Source of the DNA: Palsa-601 sp963801185
Lineage (GTDB): Bacteria; Actinomycetota; Acidimicrobiia; Acidimicrobiales; Bog-793
Assembly: GCA_963801185.1 (NCBI GenBank)
Contig: CAWDDW010000003.1
Location: 682,001 to 746,000 of the forward strand
Length of the DNA stretch: 64,000 nucleotides
Direction of reading: 5' to 3'
In this document: one piece after another, positions 7,911-17,400 of the stretch
How positions within the stretch are numbered: position 1 is the stretch's first letter
Layout: each line of letters starts with the position of its first letter
Made by a program: the position numbers and the translations under genes
The notes under the pieces: generated by a model
Database searches by the model: none
What the model was told of the DNA's origin: nothing
The model's input: the letters and a program-made list of their open reading frames with translations, nothing else

Positions 7911-8795
7911 CTAGGAGGCGAGCCGGATGTCGACCTCGGCGGCGCCTGGGATCGAAGCGGGCGAGAGCTCGCACCCGTTGGCCAGTGGCTGCTCGAGGAG
8001 GCGCGTCATCAGCCGGGCTGCGCTGCCGGCGTACATGCCGTCATCGATGCGCTCGTCGTAGCTGCACCGCAGATGAGCGACCCGCCCGGCGACCACCTGT
8101 CCGTCACGGACTATCGGCTCACTGACCACTTGGCCGATCGTGCAGAAGAGCCCCGCGTTGCCGTACTCGTAGAGGTGGTGGAAGACGGGGTCCATCTTCA
8201 AGCTGCCTAGGTTGGCCACCCACGCACTCGTGAACATCGGGTCGGGGTCGACGAACGACGCCGGCAAGACACCGAGCCTGTCTGCGACCCGCTCGAGCGC
8301 GAGGACCGCTCGAAGGCCAGAGCCGGGCAGGTGCAACAGGACGGAGAGCTCACGGTCGATCGTGGTCGTGCCGGGCGAGCGCGCCTCGTCGATCTCGGAG
8401 TGCAGATCGGCGACCAGCTCGTAGAACGGCTGGGACGGGTCGACGCGGTGCTTGACGACGACGAGAGGCGCATCCTCTTTCATCTCTTGTTTCGCGGCGA
8501 AGGAGATGAAAATGCCCTTCCGGTCGTAGTGGCGGCCCCCGGCTACGAAGCGGTTTAGGTGCGGCCTCTCGTAGATCGTCCTGCCGAGCGCCCAGATCAC
8601 GAGATGGAACAGCGTGACCGGGACATCCGGGTTGCGGCGTCGGAACTCGGCGAGGAACTCGTCGGTAGTCGTCAAGTCGATGACGGCGTCGAGGTAGGTG
8701 ATCGACTCGTTCCGCCCTCTCATCAGGTACGGCATGATCCGACGCTCGGCGTCGGTCCCATGCACAAGGTCTCCGTCACATCTCTTCCACCACAT
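7911..8795 (-). CDS. 2-oxoacid dehydrogenase E2-type acyltransferase domain protein, catalytic His replaced
   Basis: A 294-residue stand-alone protein of the chloramphenicol acetyltransferase-like fold, without lipoyl or E1/E3-binding domains. ITYLDAVIDLTTTDEFLAEF, PVTLFHLVIWALGRTIYERP and PMFTSAWVANLGSLKMDPVF match the E2 catalytic core layout. The active-site motif, normally DHRxxDG, reads CSYDERIDDGMYAG: Glu replaces the catalytic His (codon GAG), although Asp-Gly is kept. A normal acyl-transfer mechanism is therefore unlikely. The start ATG 8795 follows a strong AGGAGG seven bases upstream. It lies just downstream of a divergent-free alpha/beta hydrolase on the same strand (25 bp gap), so they may form an operon. 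Confidence 0.7.
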   Translation of the reverse strand: MWWKRCDGDLVHGTDAERRIMPYLMRGRNESITYLDAVIDLTTTDEFLAEFRRRNPDVPVTLFHLVIWALGRTIYERPHLNRFVAGGRHYDRKGIFISFAAKQEMKEDAPLVVVKHRVDPSQPFYELVADLHSEIDEARSPGTTTIDRELSVLLHLPGSGLRAVLALERVADRLGVLPASFVDPDPMFTSAWVANLGSLKMDPVFHHLYEYGNAGLFCTIGQVVSEPIVRDGQVVAGRVAHLRCSYDERIDDGMYAGSAARLMTRLLEQPLANGCELSPASIPGAAEVDIRLAS

Positions 8796-8820
8796 GACGC
8801 CTCCTTCCTGAGGCTCTTGC

Positions 8821-9786
8821 TCAATTCGACGCTTGTGTGGCTCTGAGCGCCAGGGCCGAACGGCCCCATCGCTCACCGACACGGTCGACGAGGAACTGCT
8901 CGATCCGTGCGTTGAGCTCGTCTGGGAACTCGACGGGCGCGTAGTGGGTCGCTCCCTCGAGGATCTCGGCCTCACCGCCCGGCACGGCGGCCGCCGTCGC
9001 CGTGGCTACCGAGGCTGGCGTGATCACGTCGCGGGAGCCGCCGATGGCGAGGGTCGGAGCTTCGATGTCACCTAGGCGGGGCCAGGCGTCGTGCATGCCC
9101 ATGGCTCGGATGCTCCGTGCATACACGCGCCAGTCGAGGTGAGAGAATCCCTGTGCCATCTCCCTCAGCGCGCTCAGATCACAGCTCGGGGCGACGACAT
9201 GGGCGGCCCGGAGCAAGTCGGGAGTCGGGCCGAACGACGCAAGCGCGCGGACAGCGATCCCGAACAGCTCGGGCTGCGCCTCGACGGCGCGGCAGAGGGC
9301 CGGGACTGCCAACCGGCTGAGCGAGGTTCCGAAGACACCGGCGAAAGGATCGCCCGGTGCTCCGCAGACCAGCACAAGCCCGGCGACGTTGGCCGGCTCG
9401 CTGAGGGCGTACTCGACGGCTACCTGCACGCCCATGCTCCAGCCCACGAGCACGACCCTGCGTTCGCCCGAATAATCGATCACCCGACGCAGATCCTGGT
9501 AGTGGTCCTCGATGCGGACGGCTTCCGGGTTCGGCGGCGGCTCGGAGTCGTAGAGGCCCCTGTAATCGAAGGACATGACGCGAAAGCCTGGGCCGAAGTG
9601 ATCGAGCAGGCCCCGCCAGGCCATGATCGCACCGCCGAGGCCGTTCACGATTACGATCATCGGACCGTCCGAACCGGCGGTCTGCACGTCGAGCTCGGTG
9701 CCGTCGAAAGAGGCGAGCCGGGCGTGGCTGATCTGCGGCGACCGCGTTCTCGGAGGCGGGCGGCCGGCGATCGCGCGAGCAGGCAT
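8821..9786 (-). CDS. Alpha/beta hydrolase
   Basis: A 321-residue hydrolase. VNGLGGAIMAW is the oxyanion-hole loop, VVLVGWSMGVQVAVEYAL the nucleophile elbow (Ser of GWSMG), GGSRDVITP the acid and GATHYAPVEFP the histidine, so the triad is complete. The family includes esterases, lactonases and meta-cleavage hydrolases; the substrate is unknown. ATG 9786 is chosen because the domain begins about 20 residues later; ATG 9879 in the same frame is the alternative. The gene is followed at 25 bp by the E2-like protein. Confidence 0.82.
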   Translation of the reverse strand: MPARAIAGRPPPRTRSPQISHARLASFDGTELDVQTAGSDGPMIVIVNGLGGAIMAWRGLLDHFGPGFRVMSFDYRGLYDSEPPPNPEAVRIEDHYQDLRRVIDYSGERRVVLVGWSMGVQVAVEYALSEPANVAGLVLVCGAPGDPFAGVFGTSLSRLAVPALCRAVEAQPELFGIAVRALASFGPTPDLLRAAHVVAPSCDLSALREMAQGFSHLDWRVYARSIRAMGMHDAWPRLGDIEAPTLAIGGSRDVITPASVATATAAAVPGGEAEILEGATHYAPVEFPDELNARIEQFLVDRVGERWGRSALALRATQASN

Positions 9787-9996
9787 CAGAGCTATTGACG
9801 CGCCGGGATCGTCCCCCGGCCAGAGGCGAAAGTCATTGCGCTTTTGGACGACCGCCGTCGAGAACGAAGCCGAGCTCATCTCCGCACCCGTCGACAGCCA
9901 GACGAGCCAGATCCTCGACCAGTTGGCGCTCTTGCAGGCGAGCATTGCCGACGCTGGCCGCCGGGACCATGTCTCGCGTCCCGTAAGTTGAGAGAC

Positions 9997-10290
9997 ATGA
10001 TGCGATACGGGTACGGGCTGCACCACGGCGTGCACTGGCTCGCGTGGCTCGTCTTGGCCCTCGTGATCGCCGCGCTCGTGGTCGGTGTGGTCGCTCTGCT
10101 CCGGCTCCGTCAGCACCCGGCGGCCGGGGCTCACGCGGGACCGCCGTCGGGCCCGGACCCGGCCCTCAACGAGCTGCGCATCCGGTACGCGCGCGGCGAC
10201 ATCACGTGGGACGAGTACGCCCAACGAGCAGCAAACCTCGGGTATCCGGTCCCGCCGGGCCCCGGGCCGGCGCCGCCTCCGGCCTCGTAG
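9997..10290 (+). CDS. Small membrane protein with C-terminal SHOCT domain
   Basis: About 97 residues from ATG 9997. A single membrane helix (WLAWLVLALVIAALVVGVVAL) is followed by a short linker and LNELRIRYARGDITWDEYAQ, a clear SHOCT (short C-terminal) motif, then a Pro-rich end. SHOCT segments are common at the ends of membrane proteins and are thought to help oligomerisation. Role unknown. Divergent from the alpha/beta hydrolase. Confidence 0.75.
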   Translation: MMRYGYGLHHGVHWLAWLVLALVIAALVVGVVALLRLRQHPAAGAHAGPPSGPDPALNELRIRYARGDITWDEYAQRAANLGYPVPPGPGPAPPPAS

Positions 10291-10306
10291 CCTGGAACCT
10301 CGACCG

Positions 10307-10336
10307 CTGACAGCCCGAGCGCGTGGCACGTACACT
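10307..10336 (+). promoter_or_regulatory. Leaderless-type promoter
   Basis: CTGACA (10307-10312), 18-bp spacer, TACACT (10331-10336), then six bases to the GTG at 10343. Spacing puts the transcript start at the initiation codon. Confidence 0.55.
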
Positions 10337-10342
10337 GCGCGG

Positions 10343-10615
10343 GTGCGGAAGCGCTGGATGTCCCGTAGGGCGCTGTTGCTGCACTTCTACCTCTTGCTCG
10401 TCGCACCCGGGTGCGTGGTCGCCGGCTGGTGGCAGGCGACGCGCGCTCTGGCCGGGAACGGGCTCAGCTGGGTCTACTCCGTGGAATGGCCGGTATTCGC
10501 ACTGCTCGCGGTCTACGCCTGGTGGCACCTCATCCACGAGGACCCAGAGGCATACAAGGCCCGGAAACAGCGCCCGCCCGAGTGGGACGAGATGGACCGC
10601 ACGCTCCGCCGCTGA
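10343..10615 (+). CDS. Small two-helix membrane protein
   Basis: Ninety residues from GTG 10343, fixed by a promoter whose -10 box ends six bases upstream. Two hydrophobic helices (LLLHFYLLLVAPGCVVAGWW and WPVFALLAVYAWWHLI) are followed by a charged tail, DPEAYKARKQRPPEWDEMD. Basic residues at the N-terminus and the charged tail suggest both ends in the cytoplasm. I do not recognise a studied family. Confidence 0.65.
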   Translation: MRKRWMSRRALLLHFYLLLVAPGCVVAGWWQATRALAGNGLSWVYSVEWPVFALLAVYAWWHLIHEDPEAYKARKQRPPEWDEMDRTLRR

Positions 10616-10914
10616 CCTGACGCCTCGTGACGGCCACCGGCACACGGGCCGGGTTCCCGGTCAGGCAGGCAGCGGAGCCAACTCCACGGCCCCCGCCAGG
10701 CTGGTGGCGACTTCGGTGGTTGCCGGGTCGTAAAGGGGGAGCCAAAGAGTCACGGCGGCGCCTCCGAGCTCGGAGCGACCAGCGGACAGAAATTGATGGT
10801 CTGCCGGCAGCCGTCCAGGCTGCCCTTGTCAGTCGCCGGGGCGAGCCCGTGCACTGTCGGTCGCGGTCAGCTAGACAATTTCTGACACCGTACCGACGAC
10901 AAAGGAGGACCGTG

Positions 10915-11517
10915 ATGGCTTGGAGCTTGGAAGGCAACTACTTCGAGAATTGCTCCTGCGACGCTGTCTGCCCCTGCACTTGGTCGGGGCTGACGGCGGC
11001 TGCGACCCATGACCGATGCCTCGCGATGCTCGCGTTCCACATCGATCACGGTGACATCGACGGCGTGGACGTGTCCGGGCTCAGCTTCGCGCTCGTGCTC
11101 GACACTCCGCCCGTGATGGCCGATGGCGGCTGGCGTCTCGGCGTCGTGGTCGATGCCGCAGCGAACGCGGATCAGTCCGGCGCCCTCGGGCGCGTCCTCG
11201 CGGGCGAGCTGGGTGGCCCGCCGGCGATGCTCGGCCCGTTGATCGGAGAGATGTTGGGTATCGAACAGGTACCTGCCGAGTGGCAACAGTCCGAGGGGTC
11301 CTTCTCGGTCCGCTTCGGCGACCTCATCGACGTCGAGGTCCGCGACTTCGTCTCCGGTGGGCTGCCCCATCCGGTGCAACTCGCGAACGTGTTCCATCCG
11401 TCCAACACGACGCTGACGGTGTCGCCCGCCACGAGGTCGCGCATCGACGCCTTCGGTATCAGCTTCGACGGCACCGGGACGAGCGGGTTCAACGCCCCCT
11501 ACGCCTGGTCGGCATGA
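10915..11517 (+). CDS. DUF1326 family protein
   Basis: A 200-residue protein from ATG 10915 with a strong AAAGGAGG seven bases upstream. The N-terminus MAWSLEGNYFENCSCDAVCP and the continuing CTW carry the family's conserved cysteine cluster (CSCDAVCPC), suggesting metal binding or redox chemistry; the C-terminus NAPYAWSA is also typical. Function is unknown for the family. Its stop overlaps the DUF2182 start (ATGA), and the two families are neighbours in many genomes, so they probably act together. The roughly 300 bp before it hold no gene. Confidence 0.9.
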   Translation: MAWSLEGNYFENCSCDAVCPCTWSGLTAAATHDRCLAMLAFHIDHGDIDGVDVSGLSFALVLDTPPVMADGGWRLGVVVDAAANADQSGALGRVLAGELGGPPAMLGPLIGEMLGIEQVPAEWQQSEGSFSVRFGDLIDVEVRDFVSGGLPHPVQLANVFHPSNTTLTVSPATRSRIDAFGISFDGTGTSGFNAPYAWSA

Positions 11518-12293
11518 GCACGACAGCGCTTTCCGGCGGCCGGGTCCCGATACGCCTGACTCCGACTACTGCTGCTCTGCTCGGCGCAGCGGCGCTGGCC
11601 TGGGCCGCCGCGGTCGCTCGCGCGGAAGAGCTCGGCAACGGCGTTGGCACCATGGGCATGAGCCTTCTGTCGTTCCTGGCGATGTGGGCCCTGATGATGA
11701 CGGCGATGATGCTCCCGGCCGTCGCGCCGGTCGCGTCGCTGTACGCCCAGACGATCCGCTCCGACCGATGGGCACGAGTCCCGCTCTTCGTGGTCGGCTA
11801 CCTCGTCGCGTGGGCCCTGACCGGGCTGCCGGCCTACCTGTCGTTGCGTGTCGTAGACCACCTGGCGGGTGGTTCGGGCACGGCCATGAGAACGATCGCC
11901 GTCACCGTGCTTGTCGCAGCCGGCATCTATCAGTTCACTCCATTGAAGGCCCGCTGCCTGCGTCACTGTCGCTCGCCGCTCGCGCAGCTCCTGCACTACG
12001 GCAACGTCAAAGGTCGCGTTCGCGATCTGAAGGTGGCGCTGCACCACGCCGGCTACTGCCTCGGTTGCTGCTGGGCTCTGATGGTGCTCTTCGTCGCGTT
12101 CGGCGTCATGAGCGTGTGGGCGATGGTCGGTCTCGCCGTCGTGATCCTCACCGAGAAACTCGGTCCTCACACCGCGATCTTCACCCGCCTCACCGGAGCC
12201 GCGTGCCTCACGCTTGCGGTTCTCCTACTGGCATCGCCCACCGTCGCGCACGTGATCATCCCCGCCGGCAACGGGATGGCAACCCGGATGTGA
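11514..12293 (+). CDS. DUF2182 predicted metal-binding integral membrane protein
   Basis: A 259-residue protein with about six membrane helices. The motifs WALMMTAMMLPAVAPVASLY, FTPLKARCLRHCRSPL and LHHAGYCLGCCWALMVLF are hallmarks of DUF2182; His, Cys and Met side chains inside or near the membrane are potential metal ligands. Starts at ATG 11514 within a 4-bp overlap with the DUF1326 gene, so translation is coupled. A copper or other metal handling role is often guessed for this pair but is not shown by the sequence. Confidence 0.88.
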   Translation: MSTTALSGGRVPIRLTPTTAALLGAAALAWAAAVARAEELGNGVGTMGMSLLSFLAMWALMMTAMMLPAVAPVASLYAQTIRSDRWARVPLFVVGYLVAWALTGLPAYLSLRVVDHLAGGSGTAMRTIAVTVLVAAGIYQFTPLKARCLRHCRSPLAQLLHYGNVKGRVRDLKVALHHAGYCLGCCWALMVLFVAFGVMSVWAMVGLAVVILTEKLGPHTAIFTRLTGAACLTLAVLLLASPTVAHVIIPAGNGMATRM

Positions 12294-12318
12294 CATGTCG
12301 AGCTAGCTCGGGCCCTGA

Positions 12319-12612
12319 CTAGGCGTGCCGCCCGTCGAGCCGGATCGTCCAAGGGTCGATCGTGTCGATCCGGAGATGCGTATCTCTCCAAGGATCGCGC
12401 GCGAGCGTGGTTCGGACGGCCTCCTCGGACTCGGCCTCGACCGCAAGCACGACTCGGCGCTCGTCCGCGAGCGGCCCACCCAGCACGACAAACCCCGCGT
12501 CGACGAGCCCGTCCATGAAGGTTGCGTGCTCGAGCCAGCCGGACTGCTCCTCCAAAGGTCGCGACCCGTCCCATTGAGGGCCGGTCCGGCGGAGCACGAC
12601 GAAGAACGTCAC
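12319..12612 (-). CDS. YCII-related domain protein
   Basis: A 97-residue dimeric alpha-beta barrel protein. MTFFVVLRRTGPQWD, then LEHATFMDGLVDAGFVVLGG with the conserved His, and AVEAESEEAVRTTLARDPW match the YciI family throughout. Members are small putative enzymes or sensors of unknown substrate. The gene converges with the DUF2182 gene, 25 bp apart, across a CGAGCTAGCTCG palindrome (12299-12310). Confidence 0.85.
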   Translation of the reverse strand: MTFFVVLRRTGPQWDGSRPLEEQSGWLEHATFMDGLVDAGFVVLGGPLADERRVVLAVEAESEEAVRTTLARDPWRDTHLRIDTIDPWTIRLDGRHA

Positions 12613-13149
12613 GCTCTGGTTCTACTACTCGGTCGAGTCGTCAAGGGCTGCTACCCGCCAACTGTTCGCGACTATGCCTCGCGGCCGGAGCCGGCGGATC
12701 TCTCGGTCCCGCGCACGTACACGACGTGATGCACAGGTCCGGGCGTCCTGCTGTCAGCATCCACGCATACTCTCCGCCTCTCACGGTGCTCACGACCTAT
12801 GAGGAGACGCCATTTCGAACCGAGGCGTGCCGGCGCTCATAAGTGGACGCAAACGCGCCCACCACGTGTAGGCGGGTCGTCGTCCGGTCCGCCGCGCTAA
12901 GGCCCGGCGGCCAGACAAACCGGTGTCCGGCAAGGGCGTGGGCACCGGCCGTGGCGGTATTCGGCATCCGTGGTCATGTCGTGCGGCGTCCAGCTGGGCC
13001 AGAGTCGCGCCGGCGCCTCCAGAGCTCGACATCGTCGAGCGTAAGTCGGATGTACCTGCAACGGCCGGAACGCAGCCCCCTTGTACAACGCGTAGAAAAG
13101 TGATATCGTTTAGCTAGCAGTTTATAGACGTCCCTCTCCAGGAGGAATC
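12613..13149. other. 537-bp stretch without a convincing gene
   Basis: Short open frames on both strands have arginine-rich, unconserved translations and no ribosome site. The last 70 bases are markedly AT-rich for this genome (TTGTAC at 13081, GATATC at 13102, TTTATAG at 13121) and probably hold the promoter and operator of the SPFH gene, which also has AGGAGG at 13140-13145. Confidence 0.5.
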
Positions 13150-14067
13150 ATGAGCCAGTCTGTTCAGCCACACAGCGACTCCGAGGCGGCTGCGGTCGGT
13201 CACTCGGGAACCCGCGTCGAGATCCGCGAGCGGCAAGCGTGGGCCATCAGCGGTTGGTTCGGCGTCCTCGTCCTCGCCGCCTCCATCGCCGCCATCGTCT
13301 TGCTCCTCCAGCACAAAGTCACGATCATCGCCGTCGTGCTGATCGTCGTGGCCATTGTCATCTTCGGCTCGCTCGTCATCGTGAAGCCCGGCGAGACGAG
13401 GGTGGTGCGATTTTTCGGCAGCTACGTCGGCACCGTGCGTCGTACCGGCCTGTCGTGGATCCTGCCCCTCAGCGACCGGAGGAACGTGAGCATTCGGGTC
13501 AGGAACTTCGAGACGAACCACCTGAAGGTCAACGACGCTGACGGCAATCCCGTGGAGATCGCCTCCATCGTCGTCTGGCAGGTTGGCGATACCTCGCGTG
13601 CACTGTACGCCGTCGACGACTACGACAACTTCGTACGGGTCCAGGCCGAGTCGGCATTGCGGCATGTTGCGACCACGCATCCATACGACAACCCCGCAGA
13701 TGGGGGCCTGTCACTGCGTGGCTCGACCGACATCGTCGCCGGCGAGCTCGCGGCGGAGGTGGCCCAGCGCGTCACCATTGCCGGGGTGGAGATCGTAGAG
13801 GTGCGCATCAGCCATCTTGCCTACGCGTCGGAGATCGCCCAGGCCATGTTGCGCCGACAGCAGGCCAACGCCGTCGTCGCCGCCCGCTCTCGCATCGTCG
13901 ACGGCGCTGTCGGGATGGTTGAACTCGCCCTCGACCGGTTGCGTGAGCGCGACATCGTCGACCTTGACGAGGAGCGGAAAGCGGCGATGGTGAGCAATCT
14001 GATGGTCGTGCTTTGCAGTGACCAACCGGCTTCGCCAGTCGTCAACACCGGCACCCTCTACTCCTGA
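13150..14067 (+). CDS. SPFH/stomatin-like (slipin-type) membrane protein
   Basis: A 305-residue protein: two N-terminal membrane helices (about 35-55 and 60-78), then an SPFH/band-7 domain opening VIVKPGETRVVRFFGSYVGT, continuing VRRTGLSWILPLSDRRNVS and VRNFETNHLKVNDADGNPVE, and a C-terminal helix with EIAQAMLRRQQANAVVAARS, the typical oligomerising end. Such proteins organise membrane microdomains. The start has AGGAGG six bases upstream. It is followed after three bases by an Arc-like repressor, a pair seen in many actinobacteria. Shorter than flotillins and without a NfeD-type partner here. Confidence 0.9.
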   Translation: MSQSVQPHSDSEAAAVGHSGTRVEIRERQAWAISGWFGVLVLAASIAAIVLLLQHKVTIIAVVLIVVAIVIFGSLVIVKPGETRVVRFFGSYVGTVRRTGLSWILPLSDRRNVSIRVRNFETNHLKVNDADGNPVEIASIVVWQVGDTSRALYAVDDYDNFVRVQAESALRHVATTHPYDNPADGGLSLRGSTDIVAGELAAEVAQRVTIAGVEIVEVRISHLAYASEIAQAMLRRQQANAVVAARSRIVDGAVGMVELALDRLRERDIVDLDEERKAAMVSNLMVVLCSDQPASPVVNTGTLYS

Positions 14068-14070
14068 TCC

Positions 14071-14265
14071 GTGAGTGACCGCAAGCAGGTACTGCTGCGG
14101 ATGGATCCCGCTGTCCATGATGCCCTGGCCCAGTGGGCCTCCGATGAGTTCCGCAGCCTCAATGCCCACATCGAGATGTTGCTGCGGCGGGCCCTCGACG
14201 ACGCGGGCCGAATGCCGAAGAGGGCCGGACCCTTGCCCAAGCGAGGCAGGCCACCCACCGCTTGA
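14071..14265 (+). CDS. Arc-like ribbon-helix-helix DNA-binding protein
   Basis: Sixty-four residues from GTG 14071. QVLLRMDPAVHDALAQWASD is the beta strand plus helix A of a ribbon-helix-helix fold, EFRSLNAHIEMLLRRALDDA helix B, and a basic tail (PKRAGPLPKRGRPP) follows. It probably binds DNA as a dimer and represses its own operon; the AT-rich segment before the SPFH gene is the likely target. It resembles antitoxins of the Arc/HicB type, but the neighbour is a membrane protein, not a toxin. Confidence 0.85.
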   Translation: MSDRKQVLLRMDPAVHDALAQWASDEFRSLNAHIEMLLRRALDDAGRMPKRAGPLPKRGRPPTA

Positions 14266-14291
14266 CCCGACATGCTTGACCCGACGTGTAC

Positions 14292-14316
14292 GAGCTGGCT
14301 CCGGCCAGGCCAGCTC
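14292..14316. terminator. Hairpin after the SPFH-Arc operon
   Basis: GAGCTGGC (14292-14299) and GCCAGCTC (14309-14316) form a perfect 8-bp stem between the convergent Arc and tricorn genes. No U-tract. The rest of the 208-bp gap holds a 33-codon open frame (from GTG 14286, YELAPARPAPVYLASTADW) that looks coding-like but is too short to judge. Confidence 0.4.
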
Positions 14317-14473
14317 CCGTCTACCTGGCCAGCACCGCTGACTGGGACGGCCCTCGACTCGTCCGGGATCCGGAGGCCGACGTCTAACTCGTGTAGCTGA
14401 CGTCGCGTATGCGCGCGGGCACGTGCACGACTTGAGATGGCGGCGTCGTGCGGCGGTCCGGAACCCGTAGGCG

Positions 14474-17400
14474 TCACCCACCGGGCCTCGGCGGGAGGGG
14501 CGGAGGCACACGGCTCGGGCGCGTTCCCGGTCCGGCGGCACTTGCGCCGGCTCGCGCTCGAGCGCCTCGAGAACGAGCTCGATCGCGCGGTCGAGCTGCG
14601 GGTCCCGGCCCGCTGCCCAGTCCTGCGGGGGGAGAGCGACCTCGATGTCGGGGTCGACGCCATAGTTCTCGACGCCCCAGCCGAAGCCATAGAACCAGAA
14701 CGCGTACCGAGGTTGGGTCACCGTGGTCCGGTCCACCAGTTTGTACCGCGCGTCGATGCCGATCACCCCGCCCCAGGTCCGCGTGCCGACCACCGGACCG
14801 AGCTGCCGCTGCCGGAACCCTGCCGTCACGATGTCGCCGTCGGAGCCGGCCTGCTCGTTCGTGACGAGCACTCGCGGTCCACGCGGCGCGTGCAGCGGGT
14901 AGGTACTGGTCGACACGTGCCGACCGAGCTTCCCAGGCGTGCACAGTTCGTTCGAGCCTTTCCAGCACGAGCTGGGAGACGTGGCCTCCGCCGTTGTCGC
15001 GCACGTCGATCACGAGGCCCTCGCGGCCCACCTCGATCCGCAGGTCGCGGTGCAGGTCGGCCCAACCCTTGCCCATCATGTCGGGCACGTGGAGGTACCC
15101 GACCCTGCCATCGGTGGCGGCATGCACAGCGGCCCGGCGTCCGGCCACCCATGCCTGGTAGTGGAGCGGTCGCTCGTCGTCGAGCGGCTCGACGACCACG
15201 TCACGTGCCGCACCGCCCGACCCGTCACGGACGGTCAGCTGGACGGGTTTGCGGGCTGCGCCGACAAGAGAGGCGGCAGGACCGAAGACGTAGTCGACCG
15301 GCCGTCCGTCGATGGCGAGGATGGCGTCGCCCGGATGCATCGCCGCCCCCGGCGCACGCAGCGGGGAGCGGGCGGCCAGTACGGACGACTCACCGGACTC
15401 GATCCGCGTCACACGCCAGGTTCCGTCCTCGTCGCGCTGCACGTCCGCCCCCAGGAGGCCCAGCCGGTGCTCACCTTCGAGTGGACGCTCGGGCGGCGTC
15501 TCATAGGCATGCGAGGAACCGAGCTCTCCCTGGACCTCCCAGAGCAGCTCTGACAAGTCGTCCCGCGTGGCGATGCGGTCGAGCCACGGGCGGTAACGCT
15601 CGACCATCCCGGCCCAGTCCACTCCCGCCATGTCCGCCACCCAGAAGTGGTCGCGCATGAGACGGGCAGCCTCGTCGTACATCTGCGCCCACTCGACCGG
15701 CGGGTCGACCTCGATCCGCAGGCGCGTGAGGTCGATCTCGACGAGGTCCGCCGGATCCCGTTCCTGTCCGGGCATCAACGGTTCGAGCTTGCGGTCGGCC
15801 GGCAGGACCCGAAGGCACTTCGCGTCGCGCACCACCACCGACCGCCCGTCGCCCGAGGTCTCGTAACCGTCGAGCGCGGCGACAAGCTCGGTCTCCGTCG
15901 CTCGCGCCAGGTCGAAGCGCATGAGCCGGGGTCGCTGCGGCTCGGTGTCGGCGCTCGCCCGTTCCTCCCCGAGAACGCCGAGCAGCGGCTCGGATAGCCA
16001 CAGGAACCCGCCACGCGCCGGCCGCAGGTGCGAGTAACGGCCTGCAGCAACCGGGAAGGGAACGATGCGTTCGGTCAACCCGTCGAGGTCGATCGTCACT
16101 GCCGGCACGTCCGAGCCTGAGCCGGGCGCCTCAGGCACGCGGTGGTCCGGTCGAGCGCGGCCACCGAGCTCGGCGTCGAAAGGCGACGGGGTTGCGGCGG
16201 CGAGCGGGATGAGGTAAGGGCGAACCGCAGCCGCAAAGGACATGTCGAACACGTGGCGGTCGTAGACGGGGTCGAACGTGCGGGCGGAAAGGAACGCGAC
16301 GTACTTCCCGTCCAGACTGAACACAGGGTCGAAATCCTCGAAGCGAAGCGGGGTCAGATCCACCACCTCCCCGCCGAGCTCGGCGAGCTTCAGATGGCGG
16401 AGCGGCGCTTCGGCGTCCGCCAACGGCCCGGCATGCGCCCACGCGAGGTACTTCGAGTCAGGCGAGAAGCACAACCCCGTCGCATCCCCGTCTGCCGACC
16501 TGTCGAGCGTCGCCAACGAACCGCTCTCAAGGTCGACGAGGATCACACGGCCGTCATGGGTCGCAACTGCGGCGTGCTTGCCGTCAGGCGAGGCGGCAAG
16601 GTCGAGCACCCGGCCGATCTGGCCGGCGCCGATTCGGCGGGCCGACTCGGGCCGAGTACCCGTGACCTCTACCACCTCGAGTGCGTCGTCCCCCTCGGCG
16701 TCCGTGACGAGAATTGTCGTGGCTGCGCCACGACCGACCGAGCGAGGCAGCCGCGCCCGCACACCTGATCCTCCGGCGACAAGCGAAGCCGGGCCCTTTG
16801 AGTGCGTGAGCCAGTGGACCTCGCCGCGGACTTCGACGGCGCTCGCCCGTCCTACGTAGTCCGTCGAGTGCGCACCGAGTCGTCCTCCCCGCGGAGCGTC
16901 TGACGATCCCGACCGTTTCGGGGACCGGCGAGGCTGATCTCGAGACGGCGCGGCGCCGAACCTCGCGAAAAGTCGTCGACGCGGTACAGCTCTCCGGCAC
17001 ACTGGTAGACGATGGCTTTCCCATCGCTCGATGCAGCTCTCGCGTAGAAGTCGGAATGGTCGGAGTGACGCCTGAGATCGGAGCCGTCAGGCAAGGCCGA
17101 GTAGAGGTTCCCGACGCCTTCGTGGTCCGAGACGAACGAAATCCTCTCGCCCACGAAAGAAGGGTCCTCGAGCTGGCCCCGGACGTCCGCCAGGTACCGC
17201 TCGAACTCCCCGTTCCCGGCGCGGTCGATCCAGAGCGCCGCGGCCGTGCCGCCGCGGTAGCGCTTCCAGGCGGCGCCCCGGTGTGAGCTCTGGTTGACGC
17301 CAAGGACGACCATGCCGCCCGGCCCGCGTGAGACCGAGGTGACCGGTCCGTACGTGAGACGCTCGCCGGGGCCGCCCTCGGGCGCGACGGCCCAGGCCCA

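Noticed and set aside
12790..13032. An 80-codon minus frame in the gap before the SPFH gene
   Set aside because: No ribosome site, no recognisable domain and composition like shadow frames.
14437..15660. A 407-codon plus-strand frame over the tricorn gene
   Set aside because: Low-complexity Arg/Pro/His translation antisense to conserved C2 and PDZ domains.
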